Part shown: one piece after another, positions 18,022-26,999 of the stretch
Layout of the letters: the number at the start of each line of letters is the position of its first letter
Numbering within the stretch: the stretch's first letter is position 1
Assembly (NCBI GenBank): GCA_963793625.1
Contig: CAWCAT010000030.1
Span: 62,001 to 126,000 of the forward strand
Reading direction: 5' to 3'
DNA length: 64,000 bases
Origin: G963668605 sp963793625
GTDB taxonomy: Bacteria; Acidobacteriota; Terriglobia; Bryobacterales; Bryobacteraceae
Notes under the pieces: generated by a model
Database searches by the model: none
What the model was told of the DNA's origin: nothing
What the model saw: only the letters and a program-made list of their open reading frames with translations
Made by a program: the position numbers and the translations under genes

Positions 18022-19419
18022 TTACCGTGACCTCACTTGTTCCGGCACAAGGATTTCCTTTAACACACGGCCTTCCACGTTCTTCATCTCGAGGCCGAGG
18101 AGCGCCGCCAGCGTGGGTGCGACGTCCAGATGGGACATTTTCTCGAGCGAAGCGCCTGTCGCGGATACCGTAACCCCAAGCGATGAAAGTCAGATACATA
18201 TCAGGATCTGTCGCGAAGTACCCATGGTGCCCGGGATATCCGCCTCCTGGCCCGGCTATTTCCGGAGCTGTGTGTCCGCCGGCGAAGGCGTACCCGTTTT
18301 TCGCGAACAGCATAAGATCGGCCATGCGGGAATTAGAAGCTGGATCCGGCATATCCGACTTTCCGAAATCGGCGGGAGTGAGCACGCGATCGACGCCCTC
18401 CGTCTCACGAAACACTTGCGCGAGGCGGGGCCCGAGTTCCTGCTTCTTTGCGGGATTTGTGAAATAGATCATAGTACTGCCGCCGGAACCAAGTGCGTAC
18501 GCGTCGCAGATTGTCTTTCCATCCTCCACTCTCAGCAGCCCGAGCCGCTGCAGGATGGCGTTCGGCTTCACAAAACTCTTTGCGGCCTTGAATCCATGAT
18601 CCGTAACGACCAGGATCGTAGCGCGGTCATACAGGCCTGACGTTTTCAGCGCGGCGACAATCTTCGCGACGCATTCGTCGGCATACGCGTATGCGCTGCT
18701 GCTGGCCCACGATTTGGGGCCAAACATGTGGTTGGCTGCGTCCGTATTCAGCAAGTGGAACAACAGAAGGTTCGGCTTGTGCTGCTTCAGGATGTGGACG
18801 GCCGCCTGCGTCCAGTAGTAATCCCTCCAGGCGGGGCTGCTCTTGAAAAACTCGCGAACGTCCCGTTCAGAGATCGTTTCGGCGGCAATCATTTCGCGCT
18901 CGATCGCGCCGGCGGGGTCTGGGACTTCGGGGAAACTCCAGGTGATCGTCTTCGCCTTATGGATGGCAACCCAATCCACCTCGGCCGTGGTGAAACCTGC
19001 GTTGAAGATTACATCGTAGGCCGTCGGCGCCTGCACCAGGTCTTCCTTCTGATGCCACGGCTTTATGGTCAGCGGCGCGTTATCACCGCCGCGAACGGGC
19101 AGTCCGTTGAATAGCACACCGTGTTTCGCCGCGCGTACGCCGGTGATCATCGATGTGTGAGATGGCCAGGTTACGGTTGGGTTGGTGCCCGTAACCGTCT
19201 TCGCCTTCACACCCTCGCTGGCAAGCTTCCAGAGGTTGGGAACGGGAAGGCGCGGGTCCTGCCATTCCCATCCCGGAAAGCCATCAATGCTGATGACGAC
19301 TATGACGCGGTCCTTGGGGTTTACGAACCGCGACGGGGGCCTGAAATGCGGAAAGCGAAACAGCAACTGCGAGTGCCGCAATGACAGCGGCCAAGAGCCG
19401 TCGGAAGAGGTTTATTCAT
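18022..19419 (-). pseudogene. Type I phosphodiesterase / nucleotide pyrophosphatase (alkaline phosphatase superfamily), frameshifted
   Basis: The main frame gives RVIVVISIDGFPGWEW, VTWPSHTSMITGVRAAKHG with the nucleophile Thr/Ser region, LLFHLLNTDAANHMFG, VVTDHGFKAA and PGHHGYFATDPDM. These are the metal-binding and nucleophile motifs of the nucleotide pyrophosphatase/phosphodiesterase family. Two other frames supply the ends. Upstream, an ATG at 19419 would start MNK-LFRRLLAAVIAALAVAVSLSAFQA, a signal peptide, if one C is removed near 19408; a missing C in the C5 run near 19340 then leads into the catalytic frame. Downstream of GYGI the frame changes near 18160 and continues ASLEKMSHLDVAPTLAALLG to a stop 3 bp before the next gene. 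First gene of the phosphoester operon; exported. Confidence 0.85.
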
Positions 19420-19432
19420 TGTCCAAACTTTC

Positions 19433-19458
19433 CTGGCGGCTCGTTTCCGAGCCGCCAG
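19433..19458. terminator. Perfect 11-bp hairpin after the duplicated receptor
   Basis: CTGGCGGCTCG and CGAGCCGCCAG pair perfectly around a 4-base loop. The hairpin sits between the receptor stop (19486) and the first gene of the phosphoester operon, so it would separate the two transcription units. No T-run follows on the minus strand. Confidence 0.6.
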
Positions 19459-19485
19459 TACTGGAGTCAGAATCGGTGTGCTCTC

Positions 19486-22400
19486 CTAGAAGAGAAGTTT
19501 CAGACCGAATTGTATCAGCCGCGGCGGGCCGGCATCGGAGATCGTGCCGTATTCTCGCGCGGAGGCGCTCATATTCGGGTTCCGGAAGCTGGCGTGGTTC
19601 CAAACATTGAAGGCTTCGCCGCGGAACTGGAAATTGAAACGCTCGTTGAACTTGAAGTTCTTGAAGATCGACATGTCCCAGTTGTTACGGCCGGGACCTC
19701 GTACGATGTTAGGCGCCGAATTCCCATACATATCGGGCGCAGGGGTCGTGAAGACGACTCCGGGTGTCGGATCGAAGTAGAAGTTGCCCGTGACCATCTG
19801 GTTGTTGCCCGCCGGAAAGCGTTTGCACTTGGCGGGGTCAAGGTTTTTCGGATCGCCCACGCGGTCAGGCCGGCGAGCCCCGGTCGGAGTGCTGATGCTT
19901 GGCGTAAGCCAGCCACCAGTCTGGAACTGGCAAACACCCGATAGCTGCCAACCGCCCGCAATCGTCTTCACGAGCCCCGGGGTCTTATTGAAGAACGGGA
20001 AGCTGTAGATGTAAGAGAGTACCAGCACGTGGTTGCGGTCAAACGTAGCGTGCGACCACTGGGACCGGTAATTGGTTAGGTCCTCCACGCCTTCATTGTG
20101 GGTGGATGCGTCAGTCAGTACCTTCGACCAGGTATAGGCGACGCTATATGTAAGACTCGACGCGTAACGCCGTGTGACGCCAGTCTGTAGAGCGTGATAG
20201 CTCGAAGATGCGCTGCTTTCCCACAAAGCGATGTTGGTGTAACCCTGGTAGGGCCGTAGCGCATTGATATTGACGCTGGTGCCCGCCGCATACTGTACCG
20301 CCGGGTGAACCTGGTTGATATTTGGCTTGCGGAGCAGGTGACGGCCCTGCGTGGATACGTAATTGAGGTCGAGCAGGGAATTGAACGGAATCTTCTTCTG
20401 GACGCCAAGGTTCCAGTTATAGGTGGCCGGGAATACTACGTCGGGACGGTAGCTGCTGATAGCTGCCGGGAAGCTGGCCTGTTTCCCGCCCGCCGGATCG
20501 TCCATACGTCCGTCGAACAGCGTGATAGTGCTCTGGAAGGGCGGGTTTGCGCCAGTATCGACGATACCGAGCGGTAGCCGGTCGTAGTAGATGGCCGCGC
20601 CGCCGCGGAATGAGAAGTTACCCTTGCCCCACGGATCGTAGGCAAAACCGAAGCGCGGTGAGAACTTATGCTGGCTGCTGAAAAAACCGCGCGGCAGGTT
20701 TCCGAAAAGCTTCTGGGCTGCGGGGTCGGCGGGTGCCCGTTCCATATCCCGGTATTCCGTGCCCGGAACAACGAGGCCGTTGTACGGTACGCCAACGCCC
20801 GGCGTTAACTGGCCGGCGTTCGCACCGGTCCGCACCACAGTCTGCGCCTTCGCCGGGTCGTAGTTGCCTGGCAGGAACGTCGAGATTGTATTGGCCGCTT
20901 CCACCGGGGCCTTCATGAAGTAATAGCGTACCCCGATGTCAACGGTCAGGTTGGGCCGGACTTTCCACGTATCGGCGATGTAGGACTCGCCCTGCACAAA
21001 GCGGATCTTTACCCAGCGTTCGCTGTCCGTTTCCGTGTATTGGCGGAAGTTCCCAAGCAAGGCATCGAACAGCCCGTTGCCTGAGGTGTACTGGTTGCCG
21101 CTGGGATTGAAGGAGACCGAACCGGTCGTGAAATACGTCTGTTCGTTCTTCCGGTTCCGGATGAAAATGAATCCGGTTTTCAGGTTATGTTTGCCGCGGA
21201 GGTGGCTGAAAGCATCGCGGACCGAGAAGTCCCAGACCGGAGAGTAGCGCTCGTCACGCGCACCGGAAACAGAGGCGTAGCCGCTGATTGCGATGCTGGG
21301 CAGTCCGTACTTTTCAGTTTCATTGCCAAACACTTCCTTGAACTGGAATCCGTAAGTCTTGCCAAAGCGTAGGTCGCCTGCGGGTATGCGGCGAAGTTTC
21401 AGGTAGTTCGAGACGATGGAAGCTTCGTTGATCGTCTTGTTGGAAATCACGCGCGTCCAGGAGATCTGGGTATTCTGCGCGTTATTCTTGCGGGCCGCCT
21501 GAAAGTGCGGAAGCGTGCCCATCTCATAAGGGCTAAAGCCGGACCCCGTGTCATAGATATAGCGCAGGTGAAACTGATTCTGCTGCGACGGTTGATAATC
21601 CAGGCGGAGAATGTCCTCGCGGCGGATATCTACGTTCGCCAACTGATAGGTAATGTTGTTCGCCTTGGCTACGTCTTCGTACAACGCAGACATAGGCTCG
21701 ACCGCATCATACATCTTCATGATGGCCAGGCCGTTCGCGGTCATGTACTGACGCGGCAAGATGTTGCGGCCGGTCGGGTTCGCCTCGGTAGCACGGCTCG
21801 GATCGGTGATTGGTTCGCCTCGCAGCGCTTCGACCGGGAAGTTTACGGGATACCGCAAAGTCGCGGTCGTATTGATAATCCCGGACCGCTCGGCATGCGT
21901 CGGCATCGTCGCACGGCGGGTCTCTCCGTCAATGCGCCGCCGGTACTCTTGCCCGGCGAAGAAGAAAAGCTTTCTTTGCGGCTTTGGTCGAAATGCCAGG
22001 GATGATAATCGGACCGCTCAGCGTCCAGCCAAACTGGTTCAAACGTAGCTTTTCAACCATGGGTGCGAAGAAGCTGCGCGAGTTCAGTTTGTCGTTACGC
22101 AGGAATTCATAAAGCGAGCCGTGGTACTCGGTGCCACCGCTACGGGTTGTGAAGTTAATCTGGCCACCGGCGAATCGGCCGTACTCGGCACTGTATCCAC
22201 TGGCAGCCACCTTTACCTCGCGCACGAAATCCACGCTCAAATTGTTGGTTTGCGATACCAGATTTCCGCTGTCCTGGTTATAGCCGCCATCCACGGTGAC
22301 GTGGTTCGATGTGCTGCGAGTGCCATTCACATAGAAATCGCCCACGCTACCCGTTGCGATTCCGCCCCGATCGAACTGGTCGGTGGTGGAAACAACGCCG

Positions 22401-22906
22401 GGCAACAGCATAATCATTTGGATAAGGTTGCGGCCATTCAATGCCAGATCGCGCACCTGCTCACCAGTTACCAATGCCCCGACAGTACCCGAGTCGGTCT
22501 CAACTTGTTCACCCTGAGCCGCTACATTGACAACTTCAGTGACGGAACCCAGTTGCAGTGTCGGGCTGACATCCACACGCCCGCCAGTCGTCAGCTCGAT
22601 ATTCTGGCGCGTGAAGGTTTTGAAGCCTTCATGCTCGACATTGACCCGATACATGCCCGGAGGCAGGCTGCTCACAAGATAGAAGCCCTCGGTATCGGTT
22701 TTGGTTTCCCGTTGAGCTCCGGTCTGTTCAGATATAACCACCACTCTTACTCCTGCGCCTGGTGCGCGGGATGGATCCCGCACCGTACCGGAGATCTGAC
22801 CGGTGGATACCTGGGCGAAAAGCGCCGCAGGCCAAATAGATGCCACCAATACGGTGAGCATCAAAACGAACCGGAAAAACCGGCTCAAATGCGCTTCTTG
22901 TTTCAT
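19486..22906 (-). pseudogene. TonB-dependent receptor, Oar-like, copy A (frameshifted)
   Basis: Nearly the full length of the intact copy at 23310-26729 is present, with the same order. It has a signal peptide (LTVLVASIWPAALFAQ), a carboxypeptidase-regulatory-like domain (GQISGTVRDPSRAPGAGVRV) and a plug (GYSAEYGRFAGGQINFTTRS), then the barrel ending RLIQFGLKLLF. The frame breaks near 21970. The intact copy reads KKLFFFAGQEYRRR here, whereas this copy reads KKAFLLRRARVPAAH and stops, consistent with loss of two A in an A-run. Codons after the break again follow the intact copy from MPTHAERSG. An ATG with a G-rich leader starts it. It is either non-functional or an assembly error. It is the downstream half of a tandem duplication. 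Confidence 0.9.
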
Positions 22907-22934
22907 TAAAGCCCCCCCTTTGTTGTAGGCGATG

Positions 22935-22964
22935 ATCGTACACCCGACAGCGTGAACAGGTCAA
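22935..22964 (-). promoter_or_regulatory. Promoter of receptor copy A
   Basis: On the minus strand, TTGACC (22959-22964), an 18-bp spacer and TACGAT (22935-22940) precede the ATG at 22906 by about 30 bases. The same two boxes at 17-bp spacing precede copy B. A 23-bp block including the -10 box (22923-22945) is identical in both. Confidence 0.65.
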
Positions 22965-23011
22965 GTGCAAGACACTGCTGAAAATTGCAGCGGATACAAC
23001 TTTGCACTGTC

Positions 23012-23187
23012 GTTACCATGCCTGTGGAAGGAAGGTAACACGGATTTGTATAGTTGGTACGGCTACATACGGTTACATAATGCGAAACTGCTTATAACTC
23101 TTTTCGCAACAGATGCTTAAGGTAAGTCGATGGATGCCAGTTACGGACCGCTACAGGTGTTCATACAGCGAACGTGAGCACCGTTAC
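23012..23187 (-). promoter_or_regulatory. Distal upstream region of copy A with repeated GTTAC half-sites
   Basis: GTTAC/GTAAC occurs at 23012, 23035, 23072, 23140 and 23183. The 21-bp block 23026-23046 matches 26840-26860 upstream of copy B with one mismatch. These may be activator or repressor sites; the last one lies in the regulator vestige. Confidence 0.35.
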
Positions 23188-23295
23188 AGAACGTGCACTG
23201 CGGTCGTCCGAGACCTTGCCGGTTGGAGTCATGCTGGGCGGAGCCCACATCTGTCCCTGCCCCGATCGATCGCGGACGACCTTGCGACAGTCAGA
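23184..23295 (-). pseudogene. Vestige of a duplicated regulator gene
   Basis: In the minus direction this stretch reads VVRDRSGQGQMWAPPSM, TPTGKVSDD and then a stop. It aligns with IVLDRSGKGQAWAPPSM, PPNGKVSED in the regulator at 27000-28235, and the TAA at 23184-23186 aligns with that gene's stop. Around 80 codons between KVS-x-D and the stop are missing, as is everything upstream. The flanking DNA beyond the stop also aligns (TGAACAC and GTAGCGGT blocks). It is the remains of the second regulator after the tandem duplication. Confidence 0.75.
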
Positions 23296-23309
23296 ATCGG
23301 TTTGCTCTT

Positions 23310-26300
23310 CTAAAAGAGAAGTTTCAGACCGAACTGTATCAGCCGCGGCGGGCCGGCATCGGAGATCGTGCCGTATTCTCGCGCGGAGGCGCTCATGTTC
23401 GGGTTCCGGAAGCTGGCGTGGTTCCAGACATTGAAAGCTTCACCGCGGAACTGGAAATTGAAACGCTCGTTGAACTTGAAGTTCTTGAAGATCGACATGT
23501 CCCAGTTGTTACGGCCGGGACCTCGTACGATGTTAGGCGCCGAATTGCCATACACATCAGGTGCTGGGGTCAGGAAGACGACACCGGGTGTCGGATCGAA
23601 GTAGAAGTTGCCTGTGACCATCTGGTTGTTCCCGCCGGAAAGCGTTTGCACTTGGCGGGGGTCAAGGTTTTTCGGATCTCCTACACGGTCAGGCCGCCTG
23701 CCACCAGTCGGCGTGCTGATGGTTGGCGTGAGCCAGCCACCCGTCTGGAACTGGCAAACACCCGATAGCTGCCAACCGCCCGCAATCGTCTTCACGAGCC
23801 CCGGGGTCTTGCTGAAGAACGGGAAGCTGTAGATGTAAGAGAGAACCAGCACGTGGTTGCGGTCGAAGGTAGCGTGCGAGCGCTCCGCCCTGTAGTTAGC
23901 CAGGTTTTCGACACCGGTCGTTTCGGTGGATGCGTCGGTCAGTACCTTTGACCAGGTATATGCCACGCTGTAAGTCAGGCTGGACGCGTAACGGCGCGTG
24001 ACACCGGTTTGCAGCGCGTGATAACTGGACGAGGCACTGCTCTCATAGAGCGCAATGTTCGTGTAGCCTTGATAAGGCCTTAGCGCATTGATGTTGACGC
24101 TCGTGCCGGCCGCATATTGCACCGCGGGATGCACTTGATTGATGTTCGGCTTGCGGAGCAGGTGCCGGCCCTGAGTGGAGACATAATTCACGTCGAGCAG
24201 GGAGCCTAACGGGATCTTCTTCTGAACGCCAAGATTCCAATTATAAGTGGAAGGAAACACGACGTTCGGGAGGTAGCCGCTGATAGCTGCCGGGAAGCTG
24301 GCCTGTTTCCCGCCAGCCGGATCATCCATCCGTCCGTCGAACAGCGTGATCGTGCTTTGGAACGGAGGATTGGCGCCACTATCGACGATTCCTAGAGGCA
24401 GCCGATCGTAATAAATGGCAGCGCCGCCGCGGAATGAGAAGTTCCCCTTGCCCCAAGGGTCGTAGGCGAAACCGAAGCGCGGGGAGAACTTGTGCTGGCT
24501 GCTGAAAAAGCCGCGTGGTAGTCCTCTGAAGAGCGACTGGGCCGCAGGGTCGCCCGGCACCTGCTTCGTGTCGCGGAAGTCGCTGCCCGCAATAACGACG
24601 CCATTGTAAGGTACGCCGACTCCCGGTGTTAGCTGACCGGCATTCGTACCCGTCCGCACCACGGATTGCGCTTTCGCCGGGTCGTAGTATTCAGGCAGGA
24701 AAGTCGAGACGGTATTAGCCGATTCCACCGGCGCCTTGAGAAAGTAGTAACGAACCCCGATGTCAATGGTCAGGTTGGGGCGCACTTTCCATGTATCGGC
24801 GATGTAGGATTCCCCTTGCGCAAAGCGGATCTTTACCCAGCGTTCGCTATCCGTTTCTGTGTATTGGCGGAAGTTGCCCAGCAAGGCATCAAACAGCGAG
24901 TTGCCGGAGGTGTACTGGTTGCCGCTGTTGGAGAACGATACGGAACCGGTCGTGAAATACGTCTGTTGGTTCTTCCGGTTTCGGATGAAAATGAAGCCTG
25001 TTTTCAGGTTATGTTTGCCGCGAAGATGGCTGAAAGCGTCGCGGACCGAGAAGTCCCAGACCGGCGAATAACGCTCATCGCGCGCGCCGGATACCGATGC
25101 GTAGCCGCTAATCGCGATGCTGGGAAGGCCGTACTTTTCGGTCTCGTTGCCGTATACTTCCTTGAACTGGAAGCCGTATGTCTTGCCGAAGCGCAGATCT
25201 CCGGCAGGTATCCGGCGAAGATTGAGATAGTTTGAGACGACGGATACTTCGTTGATCGTCTTGTTGGAAATCACGCGCGTCCAGGAGATCTGGGTATTCT
25301 GCGCGTTATTCTTGCGGGCGGCCTGAAAGTGCGGAAGCGTGCCCATCTCATAAGGGCTAAAGCCTGACCCCGTGTCATAGACGTAGCGCAAGTGAAACTG
25401 ATTTTTGTTCGACGGCTGGTAATCGAGGCGGAGTATATCCTCGCGGCGGATGTCTACATTCGCCAACTGATAAGTGATGTTGTTCGCCTTGGCTGTGTCT
25501 TCGTACAACGTGGCCATAGGCTCGACCGCGTCATACATCTTCATGATGGCCAGGCCGTTTGGGGTCATGTATTGGCGGGGCAGGATGTTGCGGCCGGTTG
25601 GGTTCTCAGCGGTAGCACGGCTCGGATCCGTAATCGGCTCGCCACGCAGTGAGACCACGGGGAAATTCACGGGATACCGCAAGGTCGCGGTCGTATTGAT
25701 AATCCCGGACCGCTCGGCGTGCGTCGGCATCGTGGCCCGGCGGGTCTCTCCGTCAATGCGCCTGCGGTACTCTTGTCCAGCGAAGAAGAAAAGCTTCTTG
25801 TCGGATTTGGTTGAAATGCGAGGGATGATAATCGGACCGCTTAGGGTCCAGCCAAACTGGTTCAGACGCAGCTTTTCGACCGTGGGTGCGAAGAAGCTGC
25901 GAGAGTTCAGTGCGTCGTTGCGCATGAATTCATATAGGGAGCCATGATAGGAGGTGCCACCGCTTCGTGTGGTGAAGTTAATCTGGCCTCCGGCGAAGCG
26001 GCCGTACTCGGCGCTGTATCCACTGGCCGCCACTTTCACCTCGCGTACGAAATCCACACTCAAATTGTTGGTCTGCGAGACCAGATTCCCGCTGTCCTGG
26101 TTGTAGCCGCCATCCACAGTGACGTGGTTCGATGTGCTACGAGTGCCATTCACATAGAAATCGGCCACGCTCCCCGTTGCGATTCCGCCCCTGTCAAACT
26201 GGTCCGTGGTGGAGACGACGCCAGGCAATAGCATGATCAGTTGGATCAGGTTGCGGCCGTTCAACGCCAGGTCGCGCACCTGCTCACCGGTAACCAGCGC

Positions 26301-26729
26301 CCCGACGGTGCCCGAATCGGTCTCGACCTGTTCACCTTGCGCCGCGACATTCACTACTTCGGTCACGGAACCCAGTTGCAGTGTCGGGCTGACATCCATG
26401 CGAGCGCCGGCCGTTAACTCAACGCCTTGGCGTGTAAAAGTCTTGAAGCCCTCATGCTCGACCGTGACCCGATAAATTCCCGGAGGCAGGCTGGTCACAA
26501 GGTAAAAACCCTCGGTATCGGTTTTAGTATCCCGTCGCGCTCCGGTCTGTTCAGATATGACCGCCACCTTTACCCCCGCACCGGGTGCGCGGGATGGATC
26601 TCGAACGGTGCCGGAGATCTGACCGGTGGACACCTGTGCGAAAAGCTCACCAGGCCAAATAAATGCCACTAGTACGGCAAGCGTCAAAATAGACCGGATA
26701 ATCCGGCTCAAATTTAGTTTTTGTCTCAT
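23310..26729 (-). CDS. TonB-dependent receptor, Oar-like, copy B (intact)
   Basis: Complete outer-membrane receptor (about 1139 aa). It has a signal peptide (ILTLAVLVAFIWPGELFAQ), a carboxypeptidase-regulatory-like domain (GQISGTVRDPSRAPGAGVKV to LPPGIYRVTVEHEGFKTFTR), and a plug with FYVNGTRSTSNHVTVDGGYN and GYSAEYGRFAGGQINFTTRS. The barrel includes KLFFFAGQEYRRR, FAYDPWGKGNFSFRGGAAIY and the final RLIQFGLKLLF. The ATG at 26729 follows AGGGGG; a TTG directly before it is less likely. One oddity near the C-terminus: the segment DPRQVQTLSGGNNQ replaces DPAKCKRFPAGNNQ of copy A because of a one-base insertion and a compensating one-base loss within 30 bases. The regulator gene lies just upstream on the same strand. 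Ligand unknown. Confidence 0.94.
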   Translation of the reverse strand: MRQKLNLSRIIRSILTLAVLVAFIWPGELFAQVSTGQISGTVRDPSRAPGAGVKVAVISEQTGARRDTKTDTEGFYLVTSLPPGIYRVTVEHEGFKTFTRQGVELTAGARMDVSPTLQLGSVTEVVNVAAQGEQVETDSGTVGALVTGEQVRDLALNGRNLIQLIMLLPGVVSTTDQFDRGGIATGSVADFYVNGTRSTSNHVTVDGGYNQDSGNLVSQTNNLSVDFVREVKVAASGYSAEYGRFAGGQINFTTRSGGTSYHGSLYEFMRNDALNSRSFFAPTVEKLRLNQFGWTLSGPIIIPRISTKSDKKLFFFAGQEYRRRIDGETRRATMPTHAERSGIINTTATLRYPVNFPVVSLRGEPITDPSRATAENPTGRNILPRQYMTPNGLAIMKMYDAVEPMATLYEDTAKANNITYQLANVDIRREDILRLDYQPSNKNQFHLRYVYDTGSGFSPYEMGTLPHFQAARKNNAQNTQISWTRVISNKTINEVSVVSNYLNLRRIPAGDLRFGKTYGFQFKEVYGNETEKYGLPSIAISGYASVSGARDERYSPVWDFSVRDAFSHLRGKHNLKTGFIFIRNRKNQQTYFTTGSVSFSNSGNQYTSGNSLFDALLGNFRQYTETDSERWVKIRFAQGESYIADTWKVRPNLTIDIGVRYYFLKAPVESANTVSTFLPEYYDPAKAQSVVRTGTNAGQLTPGVGVPYNGVVIAGSDFRDTKQVPGDPAAQSLFRGLPRGFFSSQHKFSPRFGFAYDPWGKGNFSFRGGAAIYYDRLPLGIVDSGANPPFQSTITLFDGRMDDPAGGKQASFPAAISGYLPNVVFPSTYNWNLGVQKKIPLGSLLDVNYVSTQGRHLLRKPNINQVHPAVQYAAGTSVNINALRPYQGYTNIALYESSASSSYHALQTGVTRRYASSLTYSVAYTWSKVLTDASTETTGVENLANYRAERSHATFDRNHVLVLSYIYSFPFFSKTPGLVKTIAGGWQLSGVCQFQTGGWLTPTISTPTGGRRPDRVGDPKNLDPRQVQTLSGGNNQMVTGNFYFDPTPGVVFLTPAPDVYGNSAPNIVRGPGRNNWDMSIFKNFKFNERFNFQFRGEAFNVWNHASFRNPNMSASAREYGTISDAGPPRLIQFGLKLLF

Positions 26730-26761
26730 CAACGGGAACCCCCTGTTCCTTGTAGGCGATG

Positions 26762-26790
26762 ATCGTACACCCCGCCATCGTGGCGGTCAA
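26762..26790 (-). promoter_or_regulatory. Promoter of receptor copy B
   Basis: TTGACC (26785-26790), a 17-bp spacer and TACGAT (26762-26767) on the minus strand, about 33 bases before the ATG. Conservation of both boxes with copy A, while the spacer has diverged, supports function. Confidence 0.7.
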
Positions 26791-26839
26791 GCGAAAAATA
26801 GCTCCGAAACAATTCCGGTCAGTTATTGCTTAAGCTTGC

Positions 26840-26958
26840 GGAAGGAAGATAACACGGATTCGTTTAGCTCCGAAGGTTACACACGGTTACATTAGAGATG
26901 AAGAGCTACAGCTTGCTTTGTTTGCAATAATTGCAGGGAATCGATGCACGCCCGTTAC
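26840..26958 (-). promoter_or_regulatory. Distal upstream region of copy B with GTTAC half-sites
   Basis: GTTAC at 26876, 26886 and 26954, plus the 21-bp block conserved with copy A (26840-26860). It lies between the regulator stop and the receptor promoter, a natural place for the regulator to bind. Confidence 0.35.
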
Positions 26959-26999
26959 GAACCGCTACGCGTGTTCATTTACCGAACAAATGCGACGCT

